Origin: Sporosarcina pasteurii
GTDB lineage: Bacteria; Bacillota; Bacilli; Bacillales_A; Planococcaceae
Length of the DNA: 64,000 nucleotides
Assembly: GCF_041295575.1 (NCBI RefSeq)
Contig: NZ_CP160452.1
Location: 1,116,001-1,180,000 of the forward strand
Direction of reading: 5' to 3'
The translations under genes were made by a program, and so were the position numbers. Positions 9,746 through 18,890 of the stretch are shown here, in pieces (position 1 is the stretch's first letter; each line of letters begins with the position of its first letter). The notes under the pieces are model-generated. The model saw only the letters and a list, made by a program, of their open reading frames with translations, did no database searches and was not told the DNA's origin.

Positions 9746-9930
9746 AAAGTCGGATAGACCGAAAGCATGTAGGTTACTGTGACAAGGTTTTCAATATGAC
9801 GGATGGCGTGCTTAAGCAAGTATAAGTGTTCTTTGTAGCGTATATAGAAAAGCACATCCTGGGACCAAGTTTAGGATATTTTACATAGAACTAAAGGAAT
9901 AAGGTAATACTCTGGAAAAATAGGAATGGA

Positions 9931-10443
9931 GTGAAGCCGTTAATGGTGCCTAATCACAAATGGAAATTAGTAACATCCATTGCAATACCTCTTATTGGCG
10001 GTACGATTGCCGGTACATTGGCAACAAAGTCTGCAAAAGCTAAGTATCAAAATTTGCAGACACCAAGTTTTGCCCCACCTAGTTGGGTGTTTCCCGTGGC
10101 ATGGACGAGTCTATATACTTTAATGGGTGTCGCAAAACATCAATTCGATAAACAGCCAAAATCAAGTAATCTGCAGACCGGCGGCAATGCAACTTATACA
10201 ACACAACTTGGCCTAAACTTTCTTTGGTCCTTTCTGTTTTTCCGGTGGAACTTAAGAGGAACTGCACTTGTGGATGCATCGATGCTATGGACGGCGGTAA
10301 CATTGAATACGTATTATTTCTACCGTGGAAGCAAGCTTGCAGGCTCCTTAATGATTCCATACACTGGATGGACAACCTATGCAGTTGCACTAAACTATGC
10401 GACTTGGAAAATGAATCGTGGAAGACATACAGAGTATTCTTGA
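9931..10443 (+). CDS. tspO: TspO/MBR family membrane protein
   Basis: A 170-residue protein with five membrane helices of the TspO / peripheral benzodiazepine receptor family, which binds porphyrins and steroids and is linked to tetrapyrrole handling and stress. Signature parts are 'PSFAPPSWVFPVAWTSLYTLMG' at about residues 47-68, 'LNFLWSFLFFRWN' and 'WTTYAVALNYATWKMN'. A hydrophobic N-terminal helix follows MVPNHKWK. The GTG start has AGGA 5 nt upstream; the in-frame ATG at 9943 is a possible alternative. It diverges from the broken B12-dependent regulator at 9239. B12 photoreceptors often control tetrapyrrole and light-stress genes, so that regulator may once have controlled it. Confidence 0.88.
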   Translation: MKPLMVPNHKWKLVTSIAIPLIGGTIAGTLATKSAKAKYQNLQTPSFAPPSWVFPVAWTSLYTLMGVAKHQFDKQPKSSNLQTGGNATYTTQLGLNFLWSFLFFRWNLRGTALVDASMLWTAVTLNTYYFYRGSKLAGSLMIPYTGWTTYAVALNYATWKMNRGRHTEYS

Positions 10444-10557
10444 AAAAAGAAGCTTAATTAAGTGAGCAAGGGAAGGTCTGCAGGATTTTCCTCTAATTCA
10501 GTAAAACAAATCCTGAATCCATTGATTAACTGTTAGCGTAAAATAAGAGATACAAAG

Positions 10558-10604
10558 ATAACCGTAAACGTTGCTGTAAAGGTGGCGTTTATGGTTATTT
10601 TTTG
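10558..10604 (+). terminator. Rho-independent terminator downstream of tspO
   Basis: 13-bp stem ATAACCGTAAACG / CGTTTATGGTTAT (one G-T pair) followed by six T. Confidence 0.75.
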
Positions 10605-10895
10605 TGTGATTTTAAAGACCAGACTTAAAAAAATGCGGATAGTAGAATTTGTGAAAATCAATCTAGTGAAACAAAATACTTGTGGGGATTTATCCTTAAT
10701 GGTCTATCGTGTGTAACAAAAGAAAACAATTAAATTGGAGGCGATAGTCCGCTTAGAGTACCACCGCTAAGCTTTACAGATTATTTTGGTAGGTTTAATG
10801 ATTTTGATGGTGACATGAATGCTTCATTCATTTGAAGTGACGTTTATACATAACAGTCATTAATGCGGTTGTACGGTTGTTTAAAATTGATTGAG

Positions 10896-10925
10896 AAAGT
10901 CGGGGAATTGTGTCCTCGGCTTTTT
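10896..10925 (+). terminator. Orphan rho-independent terminator
   Basis: Stem AAGTCGGGGA / TCCTCGGCTT with G-T pairs and a 6-nt loop, then TTTTT. No plus-strand gene lies between it and the terminator at 10558, so it may end an unrecognised short transcript. Confidence 0.6.
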
Positions 10926-11202
10926 GGTTGTATGTAAAAGTTATCAATTATACAAAGACATGACATGAATTATTCTAATTAGGTCGGCCGTATATATCAA
11001 ACATGATTTTAATGTATCGATTGGACAATCTGTCCAAAAAAGATAGATAAAACTATACGCATTGACAGAAGAATAAAAGTATTCTGTGTAGTAATGTTTG
11101 TTGATAGCAAGTAATTTATTTGGAGGTGTTTTGTAAGCGCCCACAATTCGAGGGTAACTGACAAATTTCACGCTAAGACATTCAAATTAGGGGGTAGAAT
11201 GG

Positions 11203-11421
11203 ATGAAAGCAACGTTCAGAACACCAAAAACGAATAAAGGTTGGTTTGGTCTAATGGCGATTCTCGCAATTATCCTGTTAGGAAGTTGGCCAGTTATTCC
11301 TTTATTGAATAAGACAACCATCCTTTTTGGTATGCCAGTCCTGATGGTTTGGTCGGTCGCCTTAATTATACTGACGACTAGTACGCTCATGGTACTCAAT
11401 AAAATAGGGGTGAATGACTGA
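11203..11421 (+). CDS. Small two-helix membrane subunit of an SSS-type symporter
   Basis: 72 residues with two hydrophobic helices (about 15-35 and 42-63). This size and layout, directly before and overlapping a large sodium:solute symporter gene, matches the small DUF997/DUF3311-like proteins that accompany some SSS transporters. AGGGGG precedes the ATG. The stop TGA shares one base with the ATG of the next gene, so the two are coupled. The exact family is not certain. Confidence 0.75.
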   Translation: MKATFRTPKTNKGWFGLMAILAIILLGSWPVIPLLNKTTILFGMPVLMVWSVALIILTTSTLMVLNKIGVND

Positions 11422-12932
11422 TGGCACAGTGGATTCCATTTATGATTACAGTATTGTATATGGTTGTCGCCGTTTGGCTTGGCTTTGGTGCAGGTAAGGG
11501 AAGAAACATGAACAAGGTTGAGGAATGGGGAGTAGCGGGAAGAAGTTTGGGACCAATCATCATGTACCTGCTTGTCGGTGCGGGAGGGATTAGTGCTTAT
11601 ACATTCATGGGAGCGCCCGGATGGGCATATTCAAAAGGTGTTCCAGTTTTGTATGTAGTCGTTTACTTGACGTTTATGGGCATCACAGCCTGGTATCTTG
11701 GTCCGAAAGTTTGGAGTTTAGGTGTGAAATTTAACCATGTGACGCAAGGGGCGGCAATTACGCATCGGTATGAAAGTCCGGCGTTGGGCGCTTTGGCTAC
11801 ATTCGTGACTTCTATTGGAATTCTTGCTTATGCCGTACTCCAGACAACAGGATCAGCTTATATCTTGAATGTAATGAGCCATGGTAAGATTCCAATCTGG
11901 TTAGGGGTTATTCTTTCACTTTCAGTCATCTCTATCTATCTATTTCGAAGCGGGCTGCGTGCAATTGGCATCACGAATGCTTTCCAAGGAGCACTTATGT
12001 TCGTTGTGTCCTGGTCGTTTGGACTTTGGGTAGTGAAGCAGTTCACAGGCGGCTATTCGTTCGGTCCGGTTTTTGAACGGGTACGAGAGGAAGCACCTCA
12101 ATTCCTTACACTTCCCGGAAATCTGGGGGATATGGGCTTTGCATTCTGGACGACATCCATTCTGATCTCTATGGTTTCTGTTTGGCAGACACACTGGATT
12201 CAGTGGATGGGCGCGGATACTCGAAAATCAATACGTACAGCTGCCACGATGTTGCCGACATATTACATCGTTTGTATACCAATGTTAGTCGTTGGGTTCA
12301 TCGGCATTTTTGTGTATCCAACTTTGGCCAATGCGGATACTGTGGCAATCCAGATGGCGATGGATAGCATGCCGGTTTTTCTTGCTGGTTTGTTAGGAGC
12401 AGGAACACTTGCAGCTGCAATGTCGTCAAGCGAGCCGTGTATTCATTCAACGGCACTTAGCTATAGCAAAGACATTATCCAACCGCTATTTAAGTTATCT
12501 GATGAAAAGGCTGGAAAAATGACGCGCTGGCTCATCTTCCCAATTATGGGACTCATTGTTGCACCTATTTCAATCATGCAGCCGGCAAGTCTCGTTTACA
12601 TCTTGCTCATTGGCTATGGCTTTATCGGTCAGGCATTTCCAGCGCTAGTAGGCATGTTCTTCTGGCCACGTGCGACCAAGCAGGGAGCCTTCTGGGGTCT
12701 AGCGGCAGGGTTCGTTCTAACGCTCATTTTCTCGGTTTGGTTTCCGCATCCGTTGGGTATCCATGCGGGTGTCTGGGGTCTCTTTATCAACTTGCCGATT
12801 TTCTTTATTGTCTCGCTTATGACAGAGCCAGTCTCAAAGAAGGCGGTTGAGGACTTTTTCCCTGATATGGTTGAAGAACTGTACGAGGAAAAAGAAGTTT
12901 CAGAGGAAGTTACGAAACCGGTATCCATCTAA
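11421..12932 (+). CDS. Sodium:solute symporter (SSS family)
   Basis: A 503-residue protein with about 13 membrane helices that uses the sodium gradient to import a small organic solute. It shows the SSS hallmarks: the N-terminal helix followed by 'WGVAGRSLGPIIMYLLVGAGGISAYTFMG' (residues ~35-65), the 'GLRAIGITNAFQGALMF' segment, and 'AGLLGAGTLAAAMSSSEPCIHSTALSYSKDI', which contains the conserved sodium-site Ser region. It lies between its small partner and three amide-cleaving enzymes, so the cargo is probably an N-acylated, carbamoylated or lactam compound. That is inference from context. Confidence 0.9.
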   Translation: MAQWIPFMITVLYMVVAVWLGFGAGKGRNMNKVEEWGVAGRSLGPIIMYLLVGAGGISAYTFMGAPGWAYSKGVPVLYVVVYLTFMGITAWYLGPKVWSLGVKFNHVTQGAAITHRYESPALGALATFVTSIGILAYAVLQTTGSAYILNVMSHGKIPIWLGVILSLSVISIYLFRSGLRAIGITNAFQGALMFVVSWSFGLWVVKQFTGGYSFGPVFERVREEAPQFLTLPGNLGDMGFAFWTTSILISMVSVWQTHWIQWMGADTRKSIRTAATMLPTYYIVCIPMLVVGFIGIFVYPTLANADTVAIQMAMDSMPVFLAGLLGAGTLAAAMSSSEPCIHSTALSYSKDIIQPLFKLSDEKAGKMTRWLIFPIMGLIVAPISIMQPASLVYILLIGYGFIGQAFPALVGMFFWPRATKQGAFWGLAAGFVLTLIFSVWFPHPLGIHAGVWGLFINLPIFFIVSLMTEPVSKKAVEDFFPDMVEELYEEKEVSEEVTKPVSI

Positions 12933-12964
12933 CTATCATTTAGTACGTGGAAGGGGTATGCAGA

Positions 12965-14584
12965 GTGGCGAAGGAATTATTCATTAATGGTGAAGTTATT
13001 ACAGTCAATGGCAAAGATGAAATTGCTGAAGCAATCGCTATCAAAGACGGTAGGATTATGGCCGTCGGAACAACGGATGAAATACTTAAGCTTCAGGACG
13101 GGGAAAGCGAAGTGACTGATCTTGATGGTCGGACACTTATGCCAGGCATCATCGAGTCCCATATTCATACGACAATGTATGGGGCGAATGTGCTTGCTGT
13201 TTCATGCAAAAATCCAGAAATCCGTTCGATTCCGGATTTACTTCGGAAGTTGAAGGAACAGGCTGCGGAAGTTCCGGTAGGTCAGTGGGTTCGGGCCTGG
13301 GGGTTTAATGAAACAATCATCGAGGAAGGACGCTTTCCTACGCGAGAGGAGTTAGACAGCGCCACGGACCGGCATCCAGTGATGGTAGTTCGCGCGTGCG
13401 GGCATATTTCAGCCGTAAACAGTAAGGGGCTTGAGATTGGAGGCATTACTCGTGATATGCCAAATCCGGAAGGTGGCGAAATTGGTCGCGGTGCGGACGG
13501 AGAACCAGATGGACGCCTTATCGAGACTGCGCATATGAACCTGTATCAACTCGCCGCACATACCCGCGAAGAGATTCGTGATGCGCATAGAATTGCCTCT
13601 AACCATTTTGCGGAGAAGGGTATTACATCAATCCATGATGCAACCGGTTATGGCATTAATAATATCGAGGCACTTCGTGAGGACGCTGAAGCGGGGATAA
13701 TAAAACAGCGTGTTTATGCGATGGTGGGTGCTTTGAATAAGCCGGAAGAAGTAGTCCGTCATTACCTCGAAAAAGACATTCGAACGGGAGACGGGAATGA
13801 GCGCTTCAAGTATGGTCCGGTCAAGGTGTTCCTCGACGGCTCGAGTAGCGGACCGACCGTTTGGACGACCGAGCCGTATACGAGCGATTCTGAAAACTAT
13901 GGTATCCATTACCTGACACAAGAAGAACTAGACGAACTATTTATTCCCGCGCATGAAAAAGGATGGCAGATTACTGCTCATGCACAAGGGGATGCGGCGA
14001 TTGACCAGTTGCTCAATACGATTGAAAAGGCACTTAAGCTCCATCCGCACAAGGATGCTCGCCATCGAATTGAGCATGCAGGACTTGCTAGGAAGGACCA
14101 TGTACAACGTATGAAGGAATTGGGAGTTGTCCCGACACCAAACCCGGCATTTTTTCATGAATATGGGGATGGCTACATGAAGAACTACGGAAAACGTGCA
14201 GAAGGAATGTATCCACTTAAAAGCTATTCCGAAAATGGAGTTCCTGCGACGCTAACAGCAGATTGTCCGGTCGCAGATTTTAATCCGATGCGAGGTATAC
14301 ATGGTGCAATAACGAGGAAGGCGCAGTCCGGCCAAGTTGTTGGAGAGGCTGAACAGATTAGTTTGCTTGACGCCATTCGTTGCTACACGATGAACGCAGC
14401 TTACTCTGGATTTGGTGAAAAGGAGACTGGATCAATTGAAGTCGGGAAGATGGCGGACATCGCAATCCTTAATCGGTCCATCTTAACTGCCAATGTGGAT
14501 GAAATCCTTCTAATCAATATTGACCGGACAATCATCGGTGGCGAAACTGTTTATGACCGGAACATGGAAGTAATTCGGGCATGA
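12965..14584 (+). CDS. YtcJ/ExoE-type metal-dependent amidohydrolase
   Basis: 539 residues of the amidohydrolase superfamily (Amidohydro_3). An N-terminal beta domain (LFINGEVITVNG…AVGTTDEIL) precedes the TIM barrel with 'GIIESHIHTTMYG' (metal-binding HxH near residue 68), 'FLDGSSSG', 'HAQGDAAIDQLLN', 'HRIEHAGL' and 'TADCPVADFNP'; a C-terminal return to the beta domain ends with GKMADIAILNR. I use the GTG at 12965, with AAGGGG 8 nt upstream, over the in-frame GTG at 12947. Family members hydrolyse amides, carbamates or lactams; the substrate is unknown. The stop overlaps the next ATG. Confidence 0.88.
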   Translation: MAKELFINGEVITVNGKDEIAEAIAIKDGRIMAVGTTDEILKLQDGESEVTDLDGRTLMPGIIESHIHTTMYGANVLAVSCKNPEIRSIPDLLRKLKEQAAEVPVGQWVRAWGFNETIIEEGRFPTREELDSATDRHPVMVVRACGHISAVNSKGLEIGGITRDMPNPEGGEIGRGADGEPDGRLIETAHMNLYQLAAHTREEIRDAHRIASNHFAEKGITSIHDATGYGINNIEALREDAEAGIIKQRVYAMVGALNKPEEVVRHYLEKDIRTGDGNERFKYGPVKVFLDGSSSGPTVWTTEPYTSDSENYGIHYLTQEELDELFIPAHEKGWQITAHAQGDAAIDQLLNTIEKALKLHPHKDARHRIEHAGLARKDHVQRMKELGVVPTPNPAFFHEYGDGYMKNYGKRAEGMYPLKSYSENGVPATLTADCPVADFNPMRGIHGAITRKAQSGQVVGEAEQISLLDAIRCYTMNAAYSGFGEKETGSIEVGKMADIAILNRSILTANVDEILLINIDRTIIGGETVYDRNMEVIRA

Positions 14585-15627
14585 ATAATATCCGGATAGT
14601 GAAAGCAATCACGCTTAGTGGCTCACCGTATGACATCGGTCGCAGTCATGGGGAGCAAGGAAAAACAGAAATTAATATTAGCCTCGAAACATACGAGGCT
14701 CTTTTCTATGGATACACAGGTATGTCATGGAATGAAGTGTGCGAGAAAGCGCTATTACATCATGATGCCATTATGGCTTTTCGACCCGAATATATTGAGG
14801 AAATGCAAGGGGTTGCAGATGGGGCTGGTGTTCGCTTCGAAGACATTTTGGCATTAAATGCAAGGAGCGAGATTGCACTTACATCTACTCCAGACGGTTG
14901 CACGTCTTTTGCTCTTAATAGTGGCAAAAGGACATGGCTTGGTCAGAATTGGGACTGGAAAGGGAGTCAGACAGGTGCGCTACTTGACGTTCATATAGAA
15001 CAGAAGGATAAACCGGCTATCCGTATGATTACCGAAGGCGGGATTATCGGAAAAATTGGTATAAACTCAGCTGGTGTTGGTGTTTGCTTGAATGCACTCC
15101 TGACCCGCACTTGGCAGCCGAAAGTCCCGATCCATCTTGGGTTAAGGGCAGTACTCGATTCGCACTCTTTTGAGGAGGCAACTGAAATTGTTGAAGGGAA
15201 AATGGCCTCACCTGCGCATTTTCTAATTGCCTCCAGAGACGGCAGAATGGCTGGAATGGAAGTATCGCCCGTTCGTACGGCAACCATTGGACCAAAGAAT
15301 GGGATGGTATTGCATACAAACCACATCTGCGATACACAGCTCCAAGAAGCAGTGTGCGACTTTCCGATCTTAGATTCCGTTCCGAGACTGGAACGAATTC
15401 GAGATTTGATAGGTGAGTTGGATGACGATCCCCAGCAGGAAGATTTGTTCAGCGTCCTATCTGATCATCAGGGATATCCTGATTCAATCTGCAGACATGT
15501 GAATGTTAATGACCCTGAACACACGCAAATGGAAACCGTATTTAGCATCGTAATGAATTTGACGGAAGGTACTTTTGAATATCGACTTGGGCATCCATGC
15601 AGCACAAATGTTAATCGTTTGAAATGA
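14581..15627 (+). CDS. C45 family autoproteolytic acyltransferase/hydrolase
   Basis: 348 residues of peptidase family C45, the group of acyl-CoA:6-aminopenicillanic acid acyltransferase, an Ntn-hydrolase that activates itself by cutting before a Cys. The 'DGCTSFAL' motif places the nucleophile Cys at about residue 107, followed by 'TWLGQNWDWKGSQ' typical of this group. The protein would cleave or exchange an acyl amide. It overlaps the amidohydrolase gene by four bases (ATGA) and precedes a carbamoylase, so it probably removes an acyl group in the same pathway. Confidence 0.85.
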   Translation: MNNIRIVKAITLSGSPYDIGRSHGEQGKTEINISLETYEALFYGYTGMSWNEVCEKALLHHDAIMAFRPEYIEEMQGVADGAGVRFEDILALNARSEIALTSTPDGCTSFALNSGKRTWLGQNWDWKGSQTGALLDVHIEQKDKPAIRMITEGGIIGKIGINSAGVGVCLNALLTRTWQPKVPIHLGLRAVLDSHSFEEATEIVEGKMASPAHFLIASRDGRMAGMEVSPVRTATIGPKNGMVLHTNHICDTQLQEAVCDFPILDSVPRLERIRDLIGELDDDPQQEDLFSVLSDHQGYPDSICRHVNVNDPEHTQMETVFSIVMNLTEGTFEYRLGHPCSTNVNRLK

Positions 15628-15726
15628 TGCATTCTGTTTTAATTGAGACGTCAACCGATGGACTGGTATTAATGTGATCTTTATTAGAAGAAAATCAAGC
15701 AAATAAACTTACTGGGGGGATGTAAA

Positions 15727-17001
15727 GTGGAGCGGGTCAATCGCAATCGGCTGCGAAATTTAATCAATCAATTCAGTGCGTTTGGTGCGACGCCAGGCAA
15801 CGGGGTATCTCGTCTTTCTTTATCCCGAGCAGACATAAAGGCACGTAATCATTTCAGGGAGATTTGTGAAGATGCCGGGCTATCGGTGAAAGTAGATGAT
15901 ATGGGCAATATGTATGGAATACTTCCAGGTCTAAAGGAATTACCCCCAATTGCAATGGGCTCCCATCTCGACTCTGTCGTGAGGGGAGGACGCTTTGATG
16001 GGACACTTGGTGTCATTGCTGGACTTGAAGTCGTGCAAACCATTCGTGACCGTAATATGGAGCTCAATCATCCGGTTATGGTCATAAATTTCACCAATGA
16101 AGAAGGGGCGCGTTTCGATCCGGCTATGATGTCGTCAGGTGTTCTATCAGGTAAATTCGCCAAAGAGGTAATGCTTCGCTCAGTTGATACGGAAGGCATA
16201 TCGTTTGGGGAAGCGTTAAAACAGAGCGGCTTCGAGGGAGGTAAGGAGAACAGACTAAAAGAAGCAGTTGCCTTCCTCGAACTCCATATTGAACAAGGTC
16301 CAGTACTTGATAGTTATGGAGAAGATATTGCGGTAGTGGAAGGGGTCATGGGCATGGTCTGTTATGAGATTTCTATTAAAGGCGAGTCGAATCACGCTGG
16401 GACAACGCCAATCACAATGCGAAAAGATGCTATGTTCGCAGCTGCCAACGTGATTGTACAGCTCCAGAAAGAACTAAAGAAGTTGCCAGAGGACCTCGTC
16501 TATACAATTGGTCGTATCAACGCATATCCGAACATTCACACCGTCATTCCGAACGATGTGACATTCACAATTGAAGCGCGCCATACAGATTCCGATGTTA
16601 TCCGTGCAGTCGAGGAGATTATTGAACAGTTGCCTGAGGAAATTGAGCAGTGCACATTTAAGCATGAAAAACTATGGGAACGTTCAACAGTAGACTTTGA
16701 TTCTGTTATTGTCGACGCTGTAGATGAAGCCGTGGGGGAGCTTGGTTACAAGACCCGCCGGATGTACAGCGGTGCGGGGCATGATGCGCAGTTCATCGCA
16801 AGCTATATCCCATCGGCAATGATTTTCGTTCCAAGCATGAAAGGATATAGTCATCGCGAAGACGAATATACATCATACGAAGAGTGTGCAAAAGGGGCCG
16901 ATGTCTTGCTGAATACGTTATTAAAGTTGGACAGGAAAAAATCGGATGACAAGGACAGAGAGACGTCTGTTATTAGTAAGTCCACACACTCAATAAAATG
17001 A
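15727..17001 (+). CDS. M20 Zn-dependent hydrolase (N-carbamoyl-L-amino acid hydrolase / allantoate amidohydrolase type)
   Basis: 424 residues of the HyuC/AmaB/AllC branch of M20 metallopeptidases, which release CO2 and ammonia from N-carbamoyl amino acids or ureido compounds. Metal and active-site motifs are 'GSHLDSVVRGGRFDG', 'NEEGARFDP', 'LHIEQGPVLD', 'HAGTTP' and 'SGAGHDAQ'. The GTG start has GGGGGATG in front. It is separated by 99 bp from the C45 gene but has no terminator between, and closes the operon before the terminator at 17094. With a transporter, an amidohydrolase and a C45 enzyme it suggests stepwise use of an N-substituted amino acid or hydantoin-like compound. Confidence 0.88.
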   Translation: MERVNRNRLRNLINQFSAFGATPGNGVSRLSLSRADIKARNHFREICEDAGLSVKVDDMGNMYGILPGLKELPPIAMGSHLDSVVRGGRFDGTLGVIAGLEVVQTIRDRNMELNHPVMVINFTNEEGARFDPAMMSSGVLSGKFAKEVMLRSVDTEGISFGEALKQSGFEGGKENRLKEAVAFLELHIEQGPVLDSYGEDIAVVEGVMGMVCYEISIKGESNHAGTTPITMRKDAMFAAANVIVQLQKELKKLPEDLVYTIGRINAYPNIHTVIPNDVTFTIEARHTDSDVIRAVEEIIEQLPEEIEQCTFKHEKLWERSTVDFDSVIVDAVDEAVGELGYKTRRMYSGAGHDAQFIASYIPSAMIFVPSMKGYSHREDEYTSYEECAKGADVLLNTLLKLDRKKSDDKDRETSVISKSTHSIK

Positions 17002-17093
17002 TAGATATTGCTTTTCAAAGAGGGGTGAAAACAGGAACGGTGTGAATCCAATTGGAAGTTTTGTTATTCAGCCAACGTGCGCTTAAGTCAAGG

Positions 17094-17126
17094 AGAGCAA
17101 TGTCCTTGAAGACGTTGCTCTTTACA
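17094..17126 (+). terminator. Terminator of the amide-catabolism operon
   Basis: Stem AGAGCAATGTC / GACGTTGCTCT (one G-T pair), 6-nt loop, then a T-rich tail. Confidence 0.8.
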
Positions 17127-17287
17127 TTTAAACACTTCAACCAAAAGACCAATTTCCACGTATTCAAGAGAAGTATCCTGAGTAACATTTATAGACTAAA
17201 CAAGAATACATCTAGTTAAATTTACATGAATAGTGATGTAGAACCGCGATTCACAAAAAATTAGAGACTTCCGCCATATCCAAACTA

Positions 17288-18439
17288 TTATTTCAAGCTA
17301 TAGATGAAAGCTTCGATTCTGTCGAGGCCTTCTTTTATATTTTCCATTGAATTGGCAAATGAAATGCGAATGTAGTCTTCAGCTCTAAAGGCACTTCCCG
17401 GAACAACCGCAGTATATTGTTCTTCTAAAAGTCGAGTTGCAAACTCAAGCGAACTTAATTTTGTATGCTGAATGGAAGGAAAAATGTAGAATGTGCCATT
17501 TGGTTTTAAGGCATGTAAACCCATTTCAGTTAATCGATTATAGACGTAATCTCTTCTTTCGATATAGGCTCTGTTCATATTTTCCGGCGCATTACGACAA
17601 TTGTTTAAAGCATCAATTGCAGCATATTGGCTAGGCAGTGATGCGCAAATGGAATTATTTAGATGAACTTTTAATACTTGTTCAATGACTTTTTGATCCC
17701 CTAGTACATAACCAAGTCTCCAACCGGTCATCGCATGCGATTTTGATAAGCCATGCAATAATAGTAATTGAGGTCTAATTTCTGGATAGCTTGCAAAAGA
17801 AATATGGTCAAAATCAAATACATTTTCACTATAAATTTCATCAGACAGAATAAAAATCTTATGTTTACTCAATAGACGTACAAGTGGTTCAATCTGTTCT
17901 TTTCTCAACGAAACGCCGACCGGGTTCGAAGGGAAGTTTAAAATAATTGCTTTTGTTTTAGAAGAAATTATTTTTTCTAAATCATCCGGATCGGGAATGA
18001 AATTTGTTTTCGTTGTATCGAGTGTCACGATTTTCCCGCCGCTTAATTGGATGATCGATTCATATCCCGAATAGGAAGGGATTGGCAGAATAACTTCGTC
18101 ACCTGGGGTGATAATCGTCCTTAATACAGAATCAATCGCTTCACTTGCCCCGTTGGTAATGATAATTTCCTCATAAGGATCATATAGAAAGCCGTATTTT
18201 TCATGAAAAAAATTAGATACAGCCTCTCTTAAAGGTAATAAACCAGCATTATGTGAGTAACCGGTGAGATTATTTTCGATTGCTTTAATTCCGGCATCTT
18301 TTACACGAGTTGGTGTGGGAAAGTCCGGTTGGCCAATTGTTAGATTAATCCCATTCGAATATTCACTTACTTTGTTTGCAAAAACTCGAATACCTGGAAC
18401 ACTAATATCCTTTACAATAGGATTTATTTTGTTTAGCAT
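17288..18439 (-). CDS. patA: PatA-type class I aminotransferase
   Basis: 383 residues, a fold type I PLP-dependent aminotransferase of the AspC/PatA group (subclass with N-acetyl-LL-diaminopimelate or aspartate activity). Seen are 'GQPDFPTP', 'GYSHNAGLLPLREA', 'NFPSNPVG' with the PLP-binding Asn, 'ILSDEIYSE' with the PLP Asp and Tyr, the lysine motif 'GLSKSHAMTGWRLGY' near residue 230, and the C-terminal Arg in 'YIRISFAN'. Length is normal. The ATG follows a GAGGAG site. It diverges from a TRAP transporter operon with a shared 13-bp operator candidate, so it may process the transported compound. patA is a family-level name; its exact substrate is not established. Confidence 0.82.
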   Translation of the reverse strand: MLNKINPIVKDISVPGIRVFANKVSEYSNGINLTIGQPDFPTPTRVKDAGIKAIENNLTGYSHNAGLLPLREAVSNFFHEKYGFLYDPYEEIIITNGASEAIDSVLRTIITPGDEVILPIPSYSGYESIIQLSGGKIVTLDTTKTNFIPDPDDLEKIISSKTKAIILNFPSNPVGVSLRKEQIEPLVRLLSKHKIFILSDEIYSENVFDFDHISFASYPEIRPQLLLLHGLSKSHAMTGWRLGYVLGDQKVIEQVLKVHLNNSICASLPSQYAAIDALNNCRNAPENMNRAYIERRDYVYNRLTEMGLHALKPNGTFYIFPSIQHTKLSSLEFATRLLEEQYTAVVPGSAFRAEDYIRISFANSMENIKEGLDRIEAFIYSLK

Positions 18440-18462
18440 GAATTCTCCTCATTTCTTAATAT

Positions 18463-18475
18463 GTATACATTATAC
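18463..18475. promoter_or_regulatory. Operator candidate GTATACATTATAC (copy 1)
   Basis: An interrupted palindrome 24 bp before the aminotransferase start. On the minus strand it reads GTATAATGTATAC and contains a TATAAT -10 candidate for that gene. The identical 13-mer occurs at 18783, just past the TRAP promoter. Shape resembles GntR-type operators; the regulator is not in this window. Confidence 0.5.
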
Positions 18476-18737
18476 AATGAACACTATATTCCAAAAGAGC
18501 GGAATTGTAAATCTCTTCTTGCGTTGAATTCTTTAATTCTCTAACTCACTGATGAAAAACAAGTTTAACTTATCTATATTAATGGGAAGCTAGAATGGTA
18601 GCGGAGATATAAAGATAAGTGGGAGGTTATCTGACCTTAGATTGCTCATTTATAAGGATTACTTAGAGAAATCTCGCCTGATTGAAAGATCAATTTATAA
18701 TTGAAAAATAATATGGGTAATTATTAAAAATATTCAA

Positions 18738-18766
18738 TTGACAACTATTTATGAGTAAGTTAGTAT
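18738..18766 (+). promoter_or_regulatory. Sigma-A promoter of the TRAP operon
   Basis: TTGACA, 17-bp spacer, TAGTAT. Transcription should start near 18773, about 118 bp before dctP, leaving a leader that contains the operator candidate. Confidence 0.7.
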
Positions 18767-18782
18767 ATTTATGAGTTATTAA

Positions 18783-18795
18783 GTATACATTATAC
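18783..18795. promoter_or_regulatory. Operator candidate GTATACATTATAC (copy 2)
   Basis: Identical to the 13-mer at 18463. It lies about 10 bp after the predicted transcription start of the TRAP operon, a position suited to repression. Confidence 0.5.
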
Positions 18796-18890
18796 ATTTA
18801 TTTATTAACTTAGAAAATGGGGTGGAGAGTTAAAATTCAATCTCTTCGCTTTGATAGGGAAAGCAGCTTTTACTATGGGGGAGGATTTAT

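Larger units (their letters stand above)
10444..11202. other. 760-bp gene-poor region between tspO and the symporter operon
   Basis: Holds two plus-strand terminators (10558-10604 and 10896-10925), an unused GGAGGCGATAG ribosome-binding-like site near 10739, and a small 6-bp-stem hairpin GCTTAG/CTAAGC at 10751-10772. A TTGACA at about 11062 could be the -35 of the next operon, but no good -10 follows at 17 bp. I see no supported gene. Confidence 0.4.

Noticed and set aside
10944-11171. 75-codon minus-strand frame upstream of the symporter operon
   Set aside because: No ribosome binding site or recognisable protein features; it covers what should be the leader of the divergent operon.
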